DNA from: CAWKDG01 sp963848355 | GTDB taxonomy: Bacteria > Actinomycetota > Acidimicrobiia > Acidimicrobiales > UBA8190 | NCBI GenBank assembly: GCA_963848355.1 | Contig: CAWKDG010000001.1 | Coordinates: 620,001 to 684,000, forward strand | Length of the DNA: 64,000 bases | Direction: 5' to 3' | Shown here: piece after piece, positions 25,067 to 33,988 of the stretch | Layout of the letters: each line of letters begins with the position of its first letter | How positions within the stretch are numbered: position 1 is the stretch's first letter | Notes under the pieces: generated by a model | What the model was told of the DNA's origin: nothing | Seen by the model: only the letters and a program-made list of their open reading frames with translations | The model's database searches: none | Position numbers and translations under genes: made by a program

Positions 25067-27066
25067 GGCCCCACCTCCGCCGCGCCCGCACCGGCCAGGA
25101 CGGGTGTGGGCGTCGGGAGGAACCGCACCGGCACCGTCCCCCCCGTGCCCAGGTCCTGTCCCGTGCCCTGGCTGCCCCCGGCGGGGGCCACCGACGACGC
25201 CACCACGTGCTCGACCCCGAGCCCGGTGCACGCCCCGCAGTCGTAGCACGGCGTCCACCGACAGTCCTCGAGGCCGTGCTCGGCCAGGGCCTCCTGCCAG
25301 TCCTGCCACAGGAAGTCACGATGCAGCCCGGCCGAGACGTGGTCCCACGGCAGGACCTCATCCTCGGGTCGGTGACGGTAGACGGCGTCGTCGAAGGTCA
25401 CACCGGCCGCGTCGAGGGCCTCGGTCCACAGGCCCAGGTCGAAGTGCTCGGACCACTCCTGGAAGGTCCCGCCCGCCCGCCAGACATTCTCGATCACGGC
25501 CCCCATCCGCCGGTCGCCCCGGCTCACGAGCCCCTCCACCGTCGTGGCCTCGGGATCGTGCCACCGCAGCGTCAACCCCCGCGTCCCGCGGACGGCGTCC
25601 TTCAGCAGGTTGACCTTCCGGCGCAGCTCCGCCATCGTGTTCTGTCCGAACCACTGGAACGGTGTATGGGCCTTGGGGACGAATCCCCCCACCGACGCCG
25701 TGACGGTCACGTTGCGGTGGTAGCGACGCCCGATCTCGACACAGGCCCGGGCCAGCGTCGCGATCCCGAGCACGTCGTCGTCGGTTTCGGTGGGCAGCCC
25801 GATGAGGAAGTAGAGCTTGACTCTCTGCCATCCCTGGGAGAAGGCGGAGTCCACCGCCACGTAGAGGTCCTCTTCGCGGATCAGCTTGTTGATGACCTGG
25901 CGCATCCGCCACGTCCCCCCCTCGGGGGCGAACGTCAGTCCCGTGCGGCGCACCTTCTGGATCTCGGCCGCCAGCCCGACGGTGAAGGCGTCGACCCGCA
26001 GGCTGGGCAGGCTCACCGACACCTGGCCCGAGCACTCGGGATCGTTGATGATGGAGGTCACCGTCTTCTCGATCCCGGAGAAGTCGGCCGACGACAGCGA
26101 CGTGAGCGTCACCTCGTCGTATCCGGTCCGATCGAGACCGTCGCGCACCATCCGGTCGACCTGGGCCGCCGGGCGCTCGCGCACGGGCCGGGTGATCATG
26201 CCCGCCTGGCAGAACCGGCATCCCCGGGTGCAGCCCCGGAACACCTCGACGTTGAGCCGGTCGTGGACGACCTCGATCAGAGGGACGAGCTGCTGCTTCG
26301 GATAGGGCCACTGGCCCAGGTCGGTGATGGTCCGCTTCTCCACCTTCTCGGGCACGCCGGGGAGACGGGGAGCGACGCCGGTGAGCCGTCTCCCGTCGTA
26401 GGAGGGTAGATAGCACGAAGGCGCGTAGACCCCGGCCACCTCGGCCAGGGCCCGCAGCAGGTCGTCGCGTCCCGTCGCCTGGCCGCCCGCCTGGCCGCCC
26501 GCCAACCGGCCGGCCTGCCATCGCCCGACCACCTCGGTGATGTCGCCCACCGCCTCCTCGCCGTCGCCGAGGACGAAGGCGTCGACGAAATCGGCCATCG
26601 GCTCGGGATTGAAGGCACAGTGCCCCCCGGCGATCACGAGGGGGTGCTCCGGCCCCCGGTCGGCCGCCCGCACGGGCACGCCGGCCAGATCGATCAGGTT
26701 CAGGACGTTCGTGTAGGTGAGCTCGGCCGACAGGTTGAAGGCCAGGATGTCGAACTCGCCGGCGGGCCGGCTGGTCTCCACCGAGAACAGCGGCACCTCC
26801 GCCGTCCGCATGGCCTCCTCCATGTCCGTCCACGGGGCGTAGGAGCGCTCGGCCACGGCGTCGGGCCGTTCGTTCAGGATCTCGTAGAGGATCTGCAGCC
26901 CCTGGTTGGGCAGGCCGATCTCGTACGTGTCGGGATACAGCAGCAGCCACGCCACCCGTCCGGGCCCGTGATCAGGCTCGCAGGCACCCAGTTCTCCCCC
27001 GATGTAGCGGGCCGGCTTCGTGACGTGAGCCAGGAGCGGTTCGATCCGTGGCCACAGTGAGGTCAT
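25063..27066 (-). CDS. B12-binding-type radical SAM protein (TIGR03960 type)
   Basis: Uncharacterised radical SAM enzyme of 667 residues, TIGR03960 type. An N-terminal B12-binding-like region includes VAWLLLYPDTYEIGLPNQGL and FDILAFNLSAELTYTNVLN. The radical SAM motif FRGCTRGCRFCQAGM (CxxxCxxC) lies near residues 273-287. Further family marks are DEVTLTSLSSADFSGI, GLTFAPEGGTWRMRQVINK and KLYFLIGLPTETDDDV. A C-terminal Cys motif PCYDCGACTGLG could bind another cluster. A short repeated AGGQ stretch lies near residues 185-197. It overlaps the DUF2344 gene by 4 nt and follows mrdA by 51 nt. Confidence 0.9.
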   Translation of the reverse strand: MTSLWPRIEPLLAHVTKPARYIGGELGACEPDHGPGRVAWLLLYPDTYEIGLPNQGLQILYEILNERPDAVAERSYAPWTDMEEAMRTAEVPLFSVETSRPAGEFDILAFNLSAELTYTNVLNLIDLAGVPVRAADRGPEHPLVIAGGHCAFNPEPMADFVDAFVLGDGEEAVGDITEVVGRWQAGRLAGGQAGGQATGRDDLLRALAEVAGVYAPSCYLPSYDGRRLTGVAPRLPGVPEKVEKRTITDLGQWPYPKQQLVPLIEVVHDRLNVEVFRGCTRGCRFCQAGMITRPVRERPAAQVDRMVRDGLDRTGYDEVTLTSLSSADFSGIEKTVTSIINDPECSGQVSVSLPSLRVDAFTVGLAAEIQKVRRTGLTFAPEGGTWRMRQVINKLIREEDLYVAVDSAFSQGWQRVKLYFLIGLPTETDDDVLGIATLARACVEIGRRYHRNVTVTASVGGFVPKAHTPFQWFGQNTMAELRRKVNLLKDAVRGTRGLTLRWHDPEATTVEGLVSRGDRRMGAVIENVWRAGGTFQEWSEHFDLGLWTEALDAAGVTFDDAVYRHRPEDEVLPWDHVSAGLHRDFLWQDWQEALAEHGLEDCRWTPCYDCGACTGLGVEHVVASSVAPAGGSQGTGQDLGTGGTVPVRFLPTPTPVLAGAGAAEVGP

Positions 27067-27117
27067 GTGCCGCCCGAGTCTAGGGCCGCCCCGGGGGCGG
27101 CCGGGGCCTTCCCCGCC

Positions 27118-29316
27118 CTACCCGGCCGGTGGCGTGGTCGTGGTGGTCGTGGCGGTCGTGCCCGACCCCGCCGGTGGGGTGAGGACCACAGGGGCCACCG
27201 GGTTGGCCACCAGGTAGCTGAAGCCGGCCTTGGCCACGGGGGCGGCGGCCGAGGCGCCGTAGCCGCCCTTCTCGATGACGACGGCGATGAGGTACTGGGG
27301 GTCGACCTGCGGCCCCCACCCCACGAACCACGACGTCGGCACCTGCTCGCTGGCGCTGGCCGTCCCCGTCTTCCCGGCCAGGGACAGCTTGCTGAAGTCG
27401 AAGCCGGCGAAACTCTGGAAGGCGGTCCCGCTGGGGTCGTTCACCGCCCCTTCGAAGCCCTCCAACATGGCCTGGTGGTCAGCTGGCGACAGCGGCACGT
27501 GGCCGGCCACCTCGGGGGCGAAGGTCTTCACCACCTTCCCCGACGGTGTCACGATCCCGGCCGCGATCTGAGGCACGTAGCGGGTCCCCCCGTTGGCGAA
27601 GGTGGCGTAGGCCACGGCCTCCTCGATGGGCGTGATGTCGGTGCCACCCTGACCGAAGGCCATCTCCACGTTGTTCCCCGTGAACCACCCGCCGTTCGGA
27701 TAGTCCTTCGGGTACTGGGCGTGTTCCTTGGCCACCACCGATGGCGAGTCCACCCGGGCGTAGTCGCCGGCGTCCTCGCCGGGGAGGTCGATGCCCGTCT
27801 TCTCGCCGTAGCTGTACTGGGCGGCGGTGTTCTGGATCGGCGTCTGTCCGTACTGACCGCGGCTGTCCCAGAACTCGGCGCCGAGGTTGTAGAAGAAGTC
27901 GTCGCTCGAGATGGTGAGGGCCTGCGTGACGTCGATGTCGGCGTGCGGGTCCTCCCCGTCGTTGTCGTGGAGGGGATTGCACCCGAGGCCGCCGTTCTGG
28001 CAGCCCGGGATGGTGAACGTCCCGTCGTCGTAGTACGGAGAGGTGGGACCGATGAGGCCGGTCTGTAGCGCGGCGGTGGCCGTGGCCAACTTGAACGTGG
28101 ACCCCGGTGTGTAGAAGCCGTCGATGGCGTTGTCGTCCTGACCGCTCCCGATCGCGTTGAGCTCGGCCTGGGTGACGATGGAGTTGTTCCAGATGGACGG
28201 GTCGTAGGTCGGAACCGACACCAGAGCCAGCACCGCCCCCGTCTCGGGGTCGAGGGCGACGGCGGCGCCCCCGGTGGGGTGCTCGACCTGGCCCGTCGAC
28301 GAGTCGACCGTTCCGCTCAGAGTCTTGATCTCGTTGGCCAGCGAGCTCTGCAGCGTCTGTTCGAGCCCGGAGTCGATATTGGTGACGACGTTGTCGCCGG
28401 CCTTCGGTTGCGTCTCTCCCAAGCTCCCGACGACCTGACCCTGGGAGTTCACCTCGACGTCGTTCGTTCCCGGCGTCCCCCGCAGATAGGCCTCGTACTG
28501 GTTCTCCAGGCCCGCCTGTCCGTACTCGTCGCCCAGTTGATAGCCCTGGGTGTTGTGGGCGCTCAGCTCGGCACTGTTGATCTGCCGCACGTAGCCGAGC
28601 ATCTGCGCCCCCGTCTCGCCTTCGGGGTACGTCAGCTGCGTCCCCGACGAGACGGAGACACCGGGAAACATCGAGGCGTGCTCGCCGATGTAGAGAATGT
28701 CGGCCAACGGGGCGTCGGGCATGATGGGAACCGGTTCGTACAGGCTGAACTGGTCGTTGTTGAGGTCGCCGTTGATCTGCGCCGTGGTCAGATCGAGCAG
28801 GGCCGCCAATTGACCGACGACGTCCGGATGCTGCTCGGCGGCCACCCGCGACAGCGTGATGTTCCGCGTCACCGTGTCACCGACGAGCGTCGCCCCCGAC
28901 CGGTCGAGGATGAGTCCCCGGGGCGACGGGATCTGGACGGGCCGGACCTGGTTCTGGGCCACGGTCTGGGAGTAGGCCGAGGTGTCGAGGACCTGGAGGT
29001 ACCAGAGGCGGACGAACATCAGCGCGAACAGGGCGGCGACGAGCAGGCCGAGGACCCGCAGTCGCACGACGGTGCGGGGGGCCGACGGTTCGCTCGAGGG
29101 CATCACCCGGTCGACGACCGACCGGCGGGGCCGCATCCGCGGCGTCCGGGGCACCTTCTGGCGCGGCGGCCGCGACGTCTTGGGCTTCGGATAGACGTGG
29201 CGCCCCCGCAGGGGATGACGCAGCCGTCCGACCGGGTGCATCGGCTTGTGCGGGCGCGGGCGCCGCGGTGCGTCGGCCGTGCGCAGCTGGCGGGCGAAGC
29301 GCCGGCGCCGTCTCAT
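27118..29316 (-). CDS. mrdA: Penicillin-binding protein 2 (MrdA/PbpA type)
   Basis: Peptidoglycan transpeptidase for lateral wall growth with MreBCD and RodA. The start at ATG 29316 overlaps the mreD stop by 4 nt, giving 732 residues. A long basic cytoplasmic N terminus (about 80 residues, Arg/Pro/Lys-rich) precedes one membrane helix (RVLGLLVAALFALMFVRLWY). The dimerisation domain has SPRGLILDRSG. The transpeptidase domain shows the SxxK nucleophile in TPGSTFKLATA, a SSDDFFYN segment at the SxN position, and KTG in LAGKTGTASAS. A Thr/Pro tail closes the protein. No rodA gene follows; a radical SAM gene does. Confidence 0.93.
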   Translation of the reverse strand: MRRRRRFARQLRTADAPRRPRPHKPMHPVGRLRHPLRGRHVYPKPKTSRPPRQKVPRTPRMRPRRSVVDRVMPSSEPSAPRTVVRLRVLGLLVAALFALMFVRLWYLQVLDTSAYSQTVAQNQVRPVQIPSPRGLILDRSGATLVGDTVTRNITLSRVAAEQHPDVVGQLAALLDLTTAQINGDLNNDQFSLYEPVPIMPDAPLADILYIGEHASMFPGVSVSSGTQLTYPEGETGAQMLGYVRQINSAELSAHNTQGYQLGDEYGQAGLENQYEAYLRGTPGTNDVEVNSQGQVVGSLGETQPKAGDNVVTNIDSGLEQTLQSSLANEIKTLSGTVDSSTGQVEHPTGGAAVALDPETGAVLALVSVPTYDPSIWNNSIVTQAELNAIGSGQDDNAIDGFYTPGSTFKLATATAALQTGLIGPTSPYYDDGTFTIPGCQNGGLGCNPLHDNDGEDPHADIDVTQALTISSDDFFYNLGAEFWDSRGQYGQTPIQNTAAQYSYGEKTGIDLPGEDAGDYARVDSPSVVAKEHAQYPKDYPNGGWFTGNNVEMAFGQGGTDITPIEEAVAYATFANGGTRYVPQIAAGIVTPSGKVVKTFAPEVAGHVPLSPADHQAMLEGFEGAVNDPSGTAFQSFAGFDFSKLSLAGKTGTASASEQVPTSWFVGWGPQVDPQYLIAVVIEKGGYGASAAAPVAKAGFSYLVANPVAPVVLTPPAGSGTTATTTTTTPPAG

Positions 29317-29840
29317 CTCGATCCGGCCCCCGCGTTGGCGCCACGTCCCGAGGCGACCGGCGGCATGGCCCACGCCACCATCCGCACCACCGGTGTGGCC
29401 AGGACGACGGCGGCGGGGGTGGCCACCACCAGAGCGGGCACGAGGTCGGTGCGGAGGGCACCGGGTTCTCCGAGCACGGCCCCCAGGATCGCGTACATCG
29501 ACAGCCCCACGGCGGTCGCCCCGGCGGCGGCGATGAGGGGCAGCCACCACGAGCTGCGCACCAGGCCCCGCGTGGCCAGGCCCGTCCCGTAGCCCACGAG
29601 GCACCCGACCAGCGCCGACAGGCCGAAGGTGGTGGGGAGGAAGAGATCGGCCAGGAGGCCGGCGGCGAATCCGAAGCCCGCCCCCCGGTCCGGCCCCGAC
29701 ACGTAGCCCGCCGCCATGGGCAGCAGGAGCATGGCGTCGGGATGGGCGCCGGCCACCCGGACGCCGTCGAGCAGCGTGTTCTGCACGGCGAGGACGACGA
29801 ACATGACGATGGTCGACCGGGCCACGTCGGACGTCGTCAT
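29313..29840 (-). CDS. mreD: Rod shape-determining protein MreD
   Basis: Integral membrane protein of the elongasome. 175 residues with about five hydrophobic segments, for example STIVMFVVLAVQNTLLDGV, GAGFGFAAGLLADLFLPTTF and WWLPLIAAAGATAVGLSMYA. The GFxxGLLxDL pattern is typical of MreD. It lies between mreC (33 nt upstream) and mrdA (4-nt overlap). Sequence alone is weakly conserved; the position decides the call. Confidence 0.88.
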   Translation of the reverse strand: MTTSDVARSTIVMFVVLAVQNTLLDGVRVAGAHPDAMLLLPMAAGYVSGPDRGAGFGFAAGLLADLFLPTTFGLSALVGCLVGYGTGLATRGLVRSSWWLPLIAAAGATAVGLSMYAILGAVLGEPGALRTDLVPALVVATPAAVVLATPVVRMVAWAMPPVASGRGANAGAGSR

Positions 29841-29873
29841 GACCGGGTCGACCAGTGCGAGAGCGGCGTCATG

Positions 29874-30719
29874 TCAGGGGGCCGGCGGCCACTGCAGCAC
29901 GTCGACGTAGTCCAACTGGGACAGGTCGGCCAGGGGAACGGCCGTGACGGACTCCTCGGTGGCCGACGGGGTCGACGAGAACCCCGTGATCTCGGCCACG
30001 GGGATGAGGGCGGGGTAGGCGGCGTCCTGCAGTCCACTGGTGGTGAGGATCTCGCCTTTGTGCAGGGAGGTCCCGGGCGTGATGTCGGTGACGGTGAGGG
30101 GCTTGCCGATCCCCTCACCCTGGGTCAGGGCGACGTCGTCGCTCCCCGGCCCGAAGCGCACGCCGACGGGGGAATCGGGACCGGCGTCGGTGATCAGCAG
30201 GACGGTGCACGTCGACGACGCCGCCGACGTCACGTGACCGACGAGGCCGGCCCCGCCGACGACGGGCATGCCGGGAGCGACGCCCTTGGCGGTGCCCACA
30301 TCGAGCTCGACGGTGGCGGCGAAGTTGGAGGGATTCAAATCGATGACCTGGGCCGCCACCGTGGGGATGCCCGGTGTCCATGTCAGATGGTTGAGCGCGT
30401 CGAGCGCTCTGAGGGCGTTCTGGCTGGCCTGCTCCGACAGGGTCTGGCGCTGCAACCGTCCGACCTCGTTGCGCAGCTTCTGGTTCTCCTGTTCGAGCTC
30501 GCCGCCGTTGAATGCGCCGGCGATGAAACCGCCGATCGGACGCGTGACGGCATCGACCCCGTGCTGCACGGGCGAGAAGGCATCGCTGGCCGAATCCTTG
30601 AGACTGGCGATGGCGCCGTGGGCGTCGCCGCGGTAGTCGAGGGTGATGATCGTGATCGACGCCAGGACCAGCAACCCGATGGTCAGCCGGGGGCGTCGGG
30701 CACGGCGCGTCCTGGCCAT
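29874..30719 (-). CDS. mreC: Rod shape-determining protein MreC
   Basis: Bitopic membrane protein linking MreB to periplasmic wall synthesis. 281 residues. A basic N terminus leads to one membrane helix (LTIGLLVLASITIITLDY). A coiled-coil region follows (GGELEQENQKLRNEVGRLQR), then the beta domain with VAAQVIDLNPSNFAATVELD, GAKGV-like DVGTAKGVAPGMPVVGG, and VLLITDAGPDSPVGVRF. mreB is 110 nt upstream and mreD 33 nt downstream. Confidence 0.93.
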   Translation of the reverse strand: MARTRRARRPRLTIGLLVLASITIITLDYRGDAHGAIASLKDSASDAFSPVQHGVDAVTRPIGGFIAGAFNGGELEQENQKLRNEVGRLQRQTLSEQASQNALRALDALNHLTWTPGIPTVAAQVIDLNPSNFAATVELDVGTAKGVAPGMPVVGGAGLVGHVTSAASSTCTVLLITDAGPDSPVGVRFGPGSDDVALTQGEGIGKPLTVTDITPGTSLHKGEILTTSGLQDAAYPALIPVAEITGFSSTPSATEESVTAVPLADLSQLDYVDVLQWPPAP

Positions 30720-30829
30720 GGCGAGCCGCTCTCAGGCGATGCCGCCGGCTCCACCGGCAGGCCGCGGACACCACGACGACCGCCTCTCGGCGGGAACAGA
30801 GCGGACACCGCGCCAGGCGCGGGCGCCCA

Positions 30830-31861
30830 TCACCCGGCGGACGAGGTGATGAGGACCTGCTTGAGGGCGTCGAACTCCTCGAGGCACTGTCCGCTGCCGA
30901 TGGCCACGCAGTTCAGGGGGTCGCGGGCCACGACGATGGGCATGCCGGTCTCCTCCTGGAGACGGGCGTCGAGCCCGTGCAGGAGCGCACCGCCTCCGGT
31001 GAGGACGATGCCCTGTTCCATGATGTCGGCGGCCAATTCCGGCGGCGTCTTGTCGAGCGTCACCTTGACGGCGTCGATGATGGCCGACACCGGCTCGTCG
31101 ATGGCCCGTCGGATCTCTTCCGTCGAGACGACGACCGTTTTCGGTAGTCCCGTCACCAGGTCGCGACCGCGGATCTCGGCGTGCAGCTCCTCTTCGAGCG
31201 GGAAGGCCGATCCCAAGGCGATCTTGATCTCCTCCGACGTCCGCTCACCGAGCGCCAGGCTGTACTCCTTCTTGATGAACGAGATGATCGCTTCGTCGAG
31301 CTCGTCACCACCGATGCGGACCGACTGGCTGGTGACGATTCCCCCCAGGGAGATGACGGCGACCTCCGTCGTCCCACCACCGATGTCCACCACCATGTTC
31401 CCCGTCGGCTCGTGGACGGGGAGCCCGGCTCCGATGGCCGCGGCCATCGGCTCCTCGATGATGTAGGCCTTGCGGGCACCGGCGTACTCGGCCGCCTCCA
31501 TGACGGCGCGCTGTTCCACGCCCGTGATCCCCGACGGGACGCAGATGACCATCCGGGGCTTGGCGAACCGACGCTGGTGGACGCGCTGGATGAAGTAGCG
31601 GAGCATCTTCTCGCAGATCTCGAAGTCGGCGATGACACCGTCCTTCAGCGGCCGGATGGCCTGGATGTGGCTGGGCGTCCGGCCGATCATCCGTTTCGCT
31701 TCGGCGCCCACCGCCAGGGGACGGCCGTCCTTGACGTTCACGGCCACCACCGACGGCTCGTTCAGGATGATGCCGCGGCCGCGGACATAGACGAGGGTGT
31801 TGGCCGTACCCAGATCGACCGCCATGTCGCGGCCGAGGAGAAAGAACCGATTGTCCTTCAT
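30830..31861 (-). CDS. mreB: Actin-like cell-shape protein MreB
   Basis: Bacterial actin that guides lateral peptidoglycan synthesis. 343 residues. ATPase fold marks: AVDLGTANTLVYVRGRGI (phosphate 1), MVVDIGGGTTEVAVISLGG (phosphate 2), GGDELDEAIISFIKKEY and IVLTGGGALLHGLD (adenosine loop). The membrane-binding N terminus is MKDNRFFLLGRD. It heads the mreB-C-D-mrdA run after a 244-nt gap that separates it from ndk, so it probably has its own promoter. Presence of MreB implies a rod-shaped or elongating cell, in contrast to polar-growing actinobacteria without mre genes. Confidence 0.97.
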   Translation of the reverse strand: MKDNRFFLLGRDMAVDLGTANTLVYVRGRGIILNEPSVVAVNVKDGRPLAVGAEAKRMIGRTPSHIQAIRPLKDGVIADFEICEKMLRYFIQRVHQRRFAKPRMVICVPSGITGVEQRAVMEAAEYAGARKAYIIEEPMAAAIGAGLPVHEPTGNMVVDIGGGTTEVAVISLGGIVTSQSVRIGGDELDEAIISFIKKEYSLALGERTSEEIKIALGSAFPLEEELHAEIRGRDLVTGLPKTVVVSTEEIRRAIDEPVSAIIDAVKVTLDKTPPELAADIMEQGIVLTGGGALLHGLDARLQEETGMPIVVARDPLNCVAIGSGQCLEEFDALKQVLITSSAG

Positions 31862-31944
31862 GCGCTTCGATCCACCTCGTGATCTGCGCGGGGGTCACCA
31901 TGTGAGAGATGAACCCCGTGGGGGATGTGTGGGAGAGTCGCCCC

Positions 31945-31973
31945 AGGCTACGGGACCTTCAGGCATGGCACAA
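31945..31973 (-). promoter_or_regulatory. Candidate promoter for mreB
   Basis: On the minus strand TTGTGC (31973-31968) and TAGCCT (31950-31945) are 17 nt apart, about 84 nt before the mreB ATG. The whole 31862-32105 gap holds no convincing gene; this is the best promoter match I see in it. Confidence 0.3.
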
Positions 31974-32105
31974 GGCGCCGTTTCGGCGTCCTCGTCCTCA
32001 CCATCGTCGCTGCCCGTGACCTTCAGACCACGAAATGAGCCCAATCTCCGGTCCACAGACCTGCGGACGTTGTCACTCGAGAGAGGTATGACCCGACAGA
32101 CGGCA

Positions 32106-32516
32106 CTAGTTGAGATCGGGAAAGAAGATGCCGATCTCTCGTTGCGCCGACTCGGCGGAGTCGGAACCGTGGATCAGATTCTCGGTCACGACGGTGCCGA
32201 GATCGCCACGAATCGTTCCCGGGGGCGCGTCGGCCGGATTCGTGGGCCCCATCAGCGTGCGCACAATCCGCCAGGTGTCCTCGGGGCCCTCCACCACCAG
32301 AACCATCGACGGTGACCGCGTGATGAAGGCGACGAGCTCGCCGTAGAAGGCCTTGCCCTGGTGCTCCTCGTAGTGGCGCGCGGCGACGGCCTCGGCGATG
32401 GTCACGAACGTGGCCGCCACCAGGCGAAGGCCCTTGCGTTCGAGACGGGCGATGATCTCACCGGTCAGGCCCCGCTCGACAGCGTCGGGTTTGCAGATCA
32501 CCAAGGTGCGCGTCAT
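32106..32516 (-). CDS. ndk: Nucleoside diphosphate kinase
   Basis: Transfers gamma-phosphate among nucleoside di- and triphosphates via a phosphohistidine. 136 residues, normal length. N-terminal RTLVICKPDAVERGLTGEI, the middle HYEEHQGKAFYGELVAFI, the VVEGPEDTWRIVRTLMGPT motif, and the active-site His in NLIHGSDSAESAQREI. It ends the tig-clpP-clpX-folC-ndk run; folC is 52 nt upstream. folC-ndk-mreB order is common in actinobacteria. Confidence 0.97.
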   Translation of the reverse strand: MTRTLVICKPDAVERGLTGEIIARLERKGLRLVAATFVTIAEAVAARHYEEHQGKAFYGELVAFITRSPSMVLVVEGPEDTWRIVRTLMGPTNPADAPPGTIRGDLGTVVTENLIHGSDSAESAQREIGIFFPDLN

Positions 32517-32568
32517 CGGCGCGAGAGGCTACCGGGGAGGACCGGCGACGTCGAAACGGCGTGCCGGC

Positions 32569-33972
32569 TCAGGGCCGGTCGCCGGCCGCCGGGAAGGCCT
32601 CGTTGAGGGAGTCCGACACCTCGCGTTGACTGGTCGACGGAACGAGGAGGGGCCGCGCTTCGGCCACGACGTAGAGGGAGCCGGTGACGACGAGACGGCC
32701 CTGCGACGACAGGCGGCGGCGGGCCACGGCCAGGGCGTCCGCCGTCGACGCGGCAACGTCGGCATCGAGCCCCGCCGCGCGCGCGGCGTCGGCGATGGTG
32801 ACGGCGGGCATGGCCCGCGGGGACGGCGCCGTGCACGCCACGACGGAGCGGACCCCGGTCGGGATCAACGCGTCCATCATGGCGCGCGGGTCGCGTCCTT
32901 CCAGCATGCCGATGACGACCACCGTCTCCCCCTCGGTCGGTAGCTCGTCGATCAGACCCCGGGCCAGGGCCTGGGCGCCGGCCACGTTGTGGGCCCCGTC
33001 GAGGACGACGAGGGGAGCGCGTCCCACCACCTCCATCCGGCACGGCATGGTCACCGACGCGCAGGCATGCTCGACGACCTCGGGGGCCAGGGGGGAGCCG
33101 AAGAACGCTTCGGCCGCGGCCACGGCGATCGCCGCGTTCTCGGCCTGGTGGGCCCCGTGCAGGGGCAGGTAGACCTCGGGGTAGGCAGCCGCCGGGGTGC
33201 GGAGGTCGATCAGGCGGCCACCGACGGCCACGCGGCTGCGTTCGCAGGCGAAATCCTCTCCCTGCACCCAGGTTCCGGCGGCGCCGGCGGCAGTGGCGGC
33301 GGTGGTGAAGACGGCGACGAGCTCGGGGTCCATGTCCCCCACCACGACCTGGCACCCGGGCTTAATGATCCCGGCCTTCTCGGTGGCGATGTCGCGCAGT
33401 GTCGGTCCGAGGACCTCGACGTGGTCGTAGCTGACGTTGGTCACCACGGCCACGTCGGGCCGGACGACGTTGGTGGCGTCCCAGCGCCCCCCGAGGCCCA
33501 CCTCGACCACGGCGACGTCCACGGCCACGTCGGCGAACCACCGGAAGGCGGCGGCCGTGAGGAGCTCGAAACGCGTCGGGCGTTCGGTCAGCATGGGCTC
33601 GATCAGGGCCAGCGACTCCAGGACCTCGGTCAGCTCGTCATCGTCGATCGGCGTCCCGTCACGGGCCAGCCGCTCGTTGACGGTGGTCAGGTTCGGGCTC
33701 GTGTAGGTGCCTACGGTCAGACCGTTGGCCATGAGCAGCTCGGTCAGGATGCGAGCAGTCGACCCCTTGCCGTTCGTCCCCGTGATGTGCACCACCGGGC
33801 AGGCGCGCTCGGGGTCACCGAGCAGCCGGCAGAGCTCCGTGATCCGGTCGAGTGTCGGCGCCAGCAAACGGGTGGGCATCGACAGCTCGTAGTTCGTGTG
33901 GTCATCGAGCCACGCCACGACATCGTCACGACGCGCGTCGGTCCCGACCTCGTCGGGACTACGGCCGGCCAA
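32569..33972 (-). CDS. folC: Folylpolyglutamate/dihydrofolate synthase
   Basis: Adds glutamates to folates, and possibly forms dihydrofolate from dihydropteroate. About 467 residues. The P-loop is ITGTNGKGSTARIL, followed by TYTSPNLTTVNERLARDG, EVGLGGRWDATNVV, ATEKAGIIKPG, and VVLDGAHNVAGAQAL in the C-terminal ligase domain. The start is uncertain: TTG 33972 has AGAAGGG at 6 nt and lies just after the clpX stop. TTG 33978 and a GTG near 33917 are alternatives, and an ATG at 34077 would overlap clpX by 89 nt and add non-conserved residues. Confidence 0.92.
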   Translation of the reverse strand: MAGRSPDEVGTDARRDDVVAWLDDHTNYELSMPTRLLAPTLDRITELCRLLGDPERACPVVHITGTNGKGSTARILTELLMANGLTVGTYTSPNLTTVNERLARDGTPIDDDELTEVLESLALIEPMLTERPTRFELLTAAAFRWFADVAVDVAVVEVGLGGRWDATNVVRPDVAVVTNVSYDHVEVLGPTLRDIATEKAGIIKPGCQVVVGDMDPELVAVFTTAATAAGAAGTWVQGEDFACERSRVAVGGRLIDLRTPAAAYPEVYLPLHGAHQAENAAIAVAAAEAFFGSPLAPEVVEHACASVTMPCRMEVVGRAPLVVLDGAHNVAGAQALARGLIDELPTEGETVVVIGMLEGRDPRAMMDALIPTGVRSVVACTAPSPRAMPAVTIADAARAAGLDADVAASTADALAVARRRLSSQGRLVVTGSLYVVAEARPLLVPSTSQREVSDSLNEAFPAAGDRP

Positions 33973-33988
33973 CGCCAACCCTTCTGCG

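Noticed and set aside
31862..32105. Small gene in the mreB-ndk gap
   Set aside because: Short open frames there lack ribosome sites and any conserved pattern; the gap is better read as regulatory.
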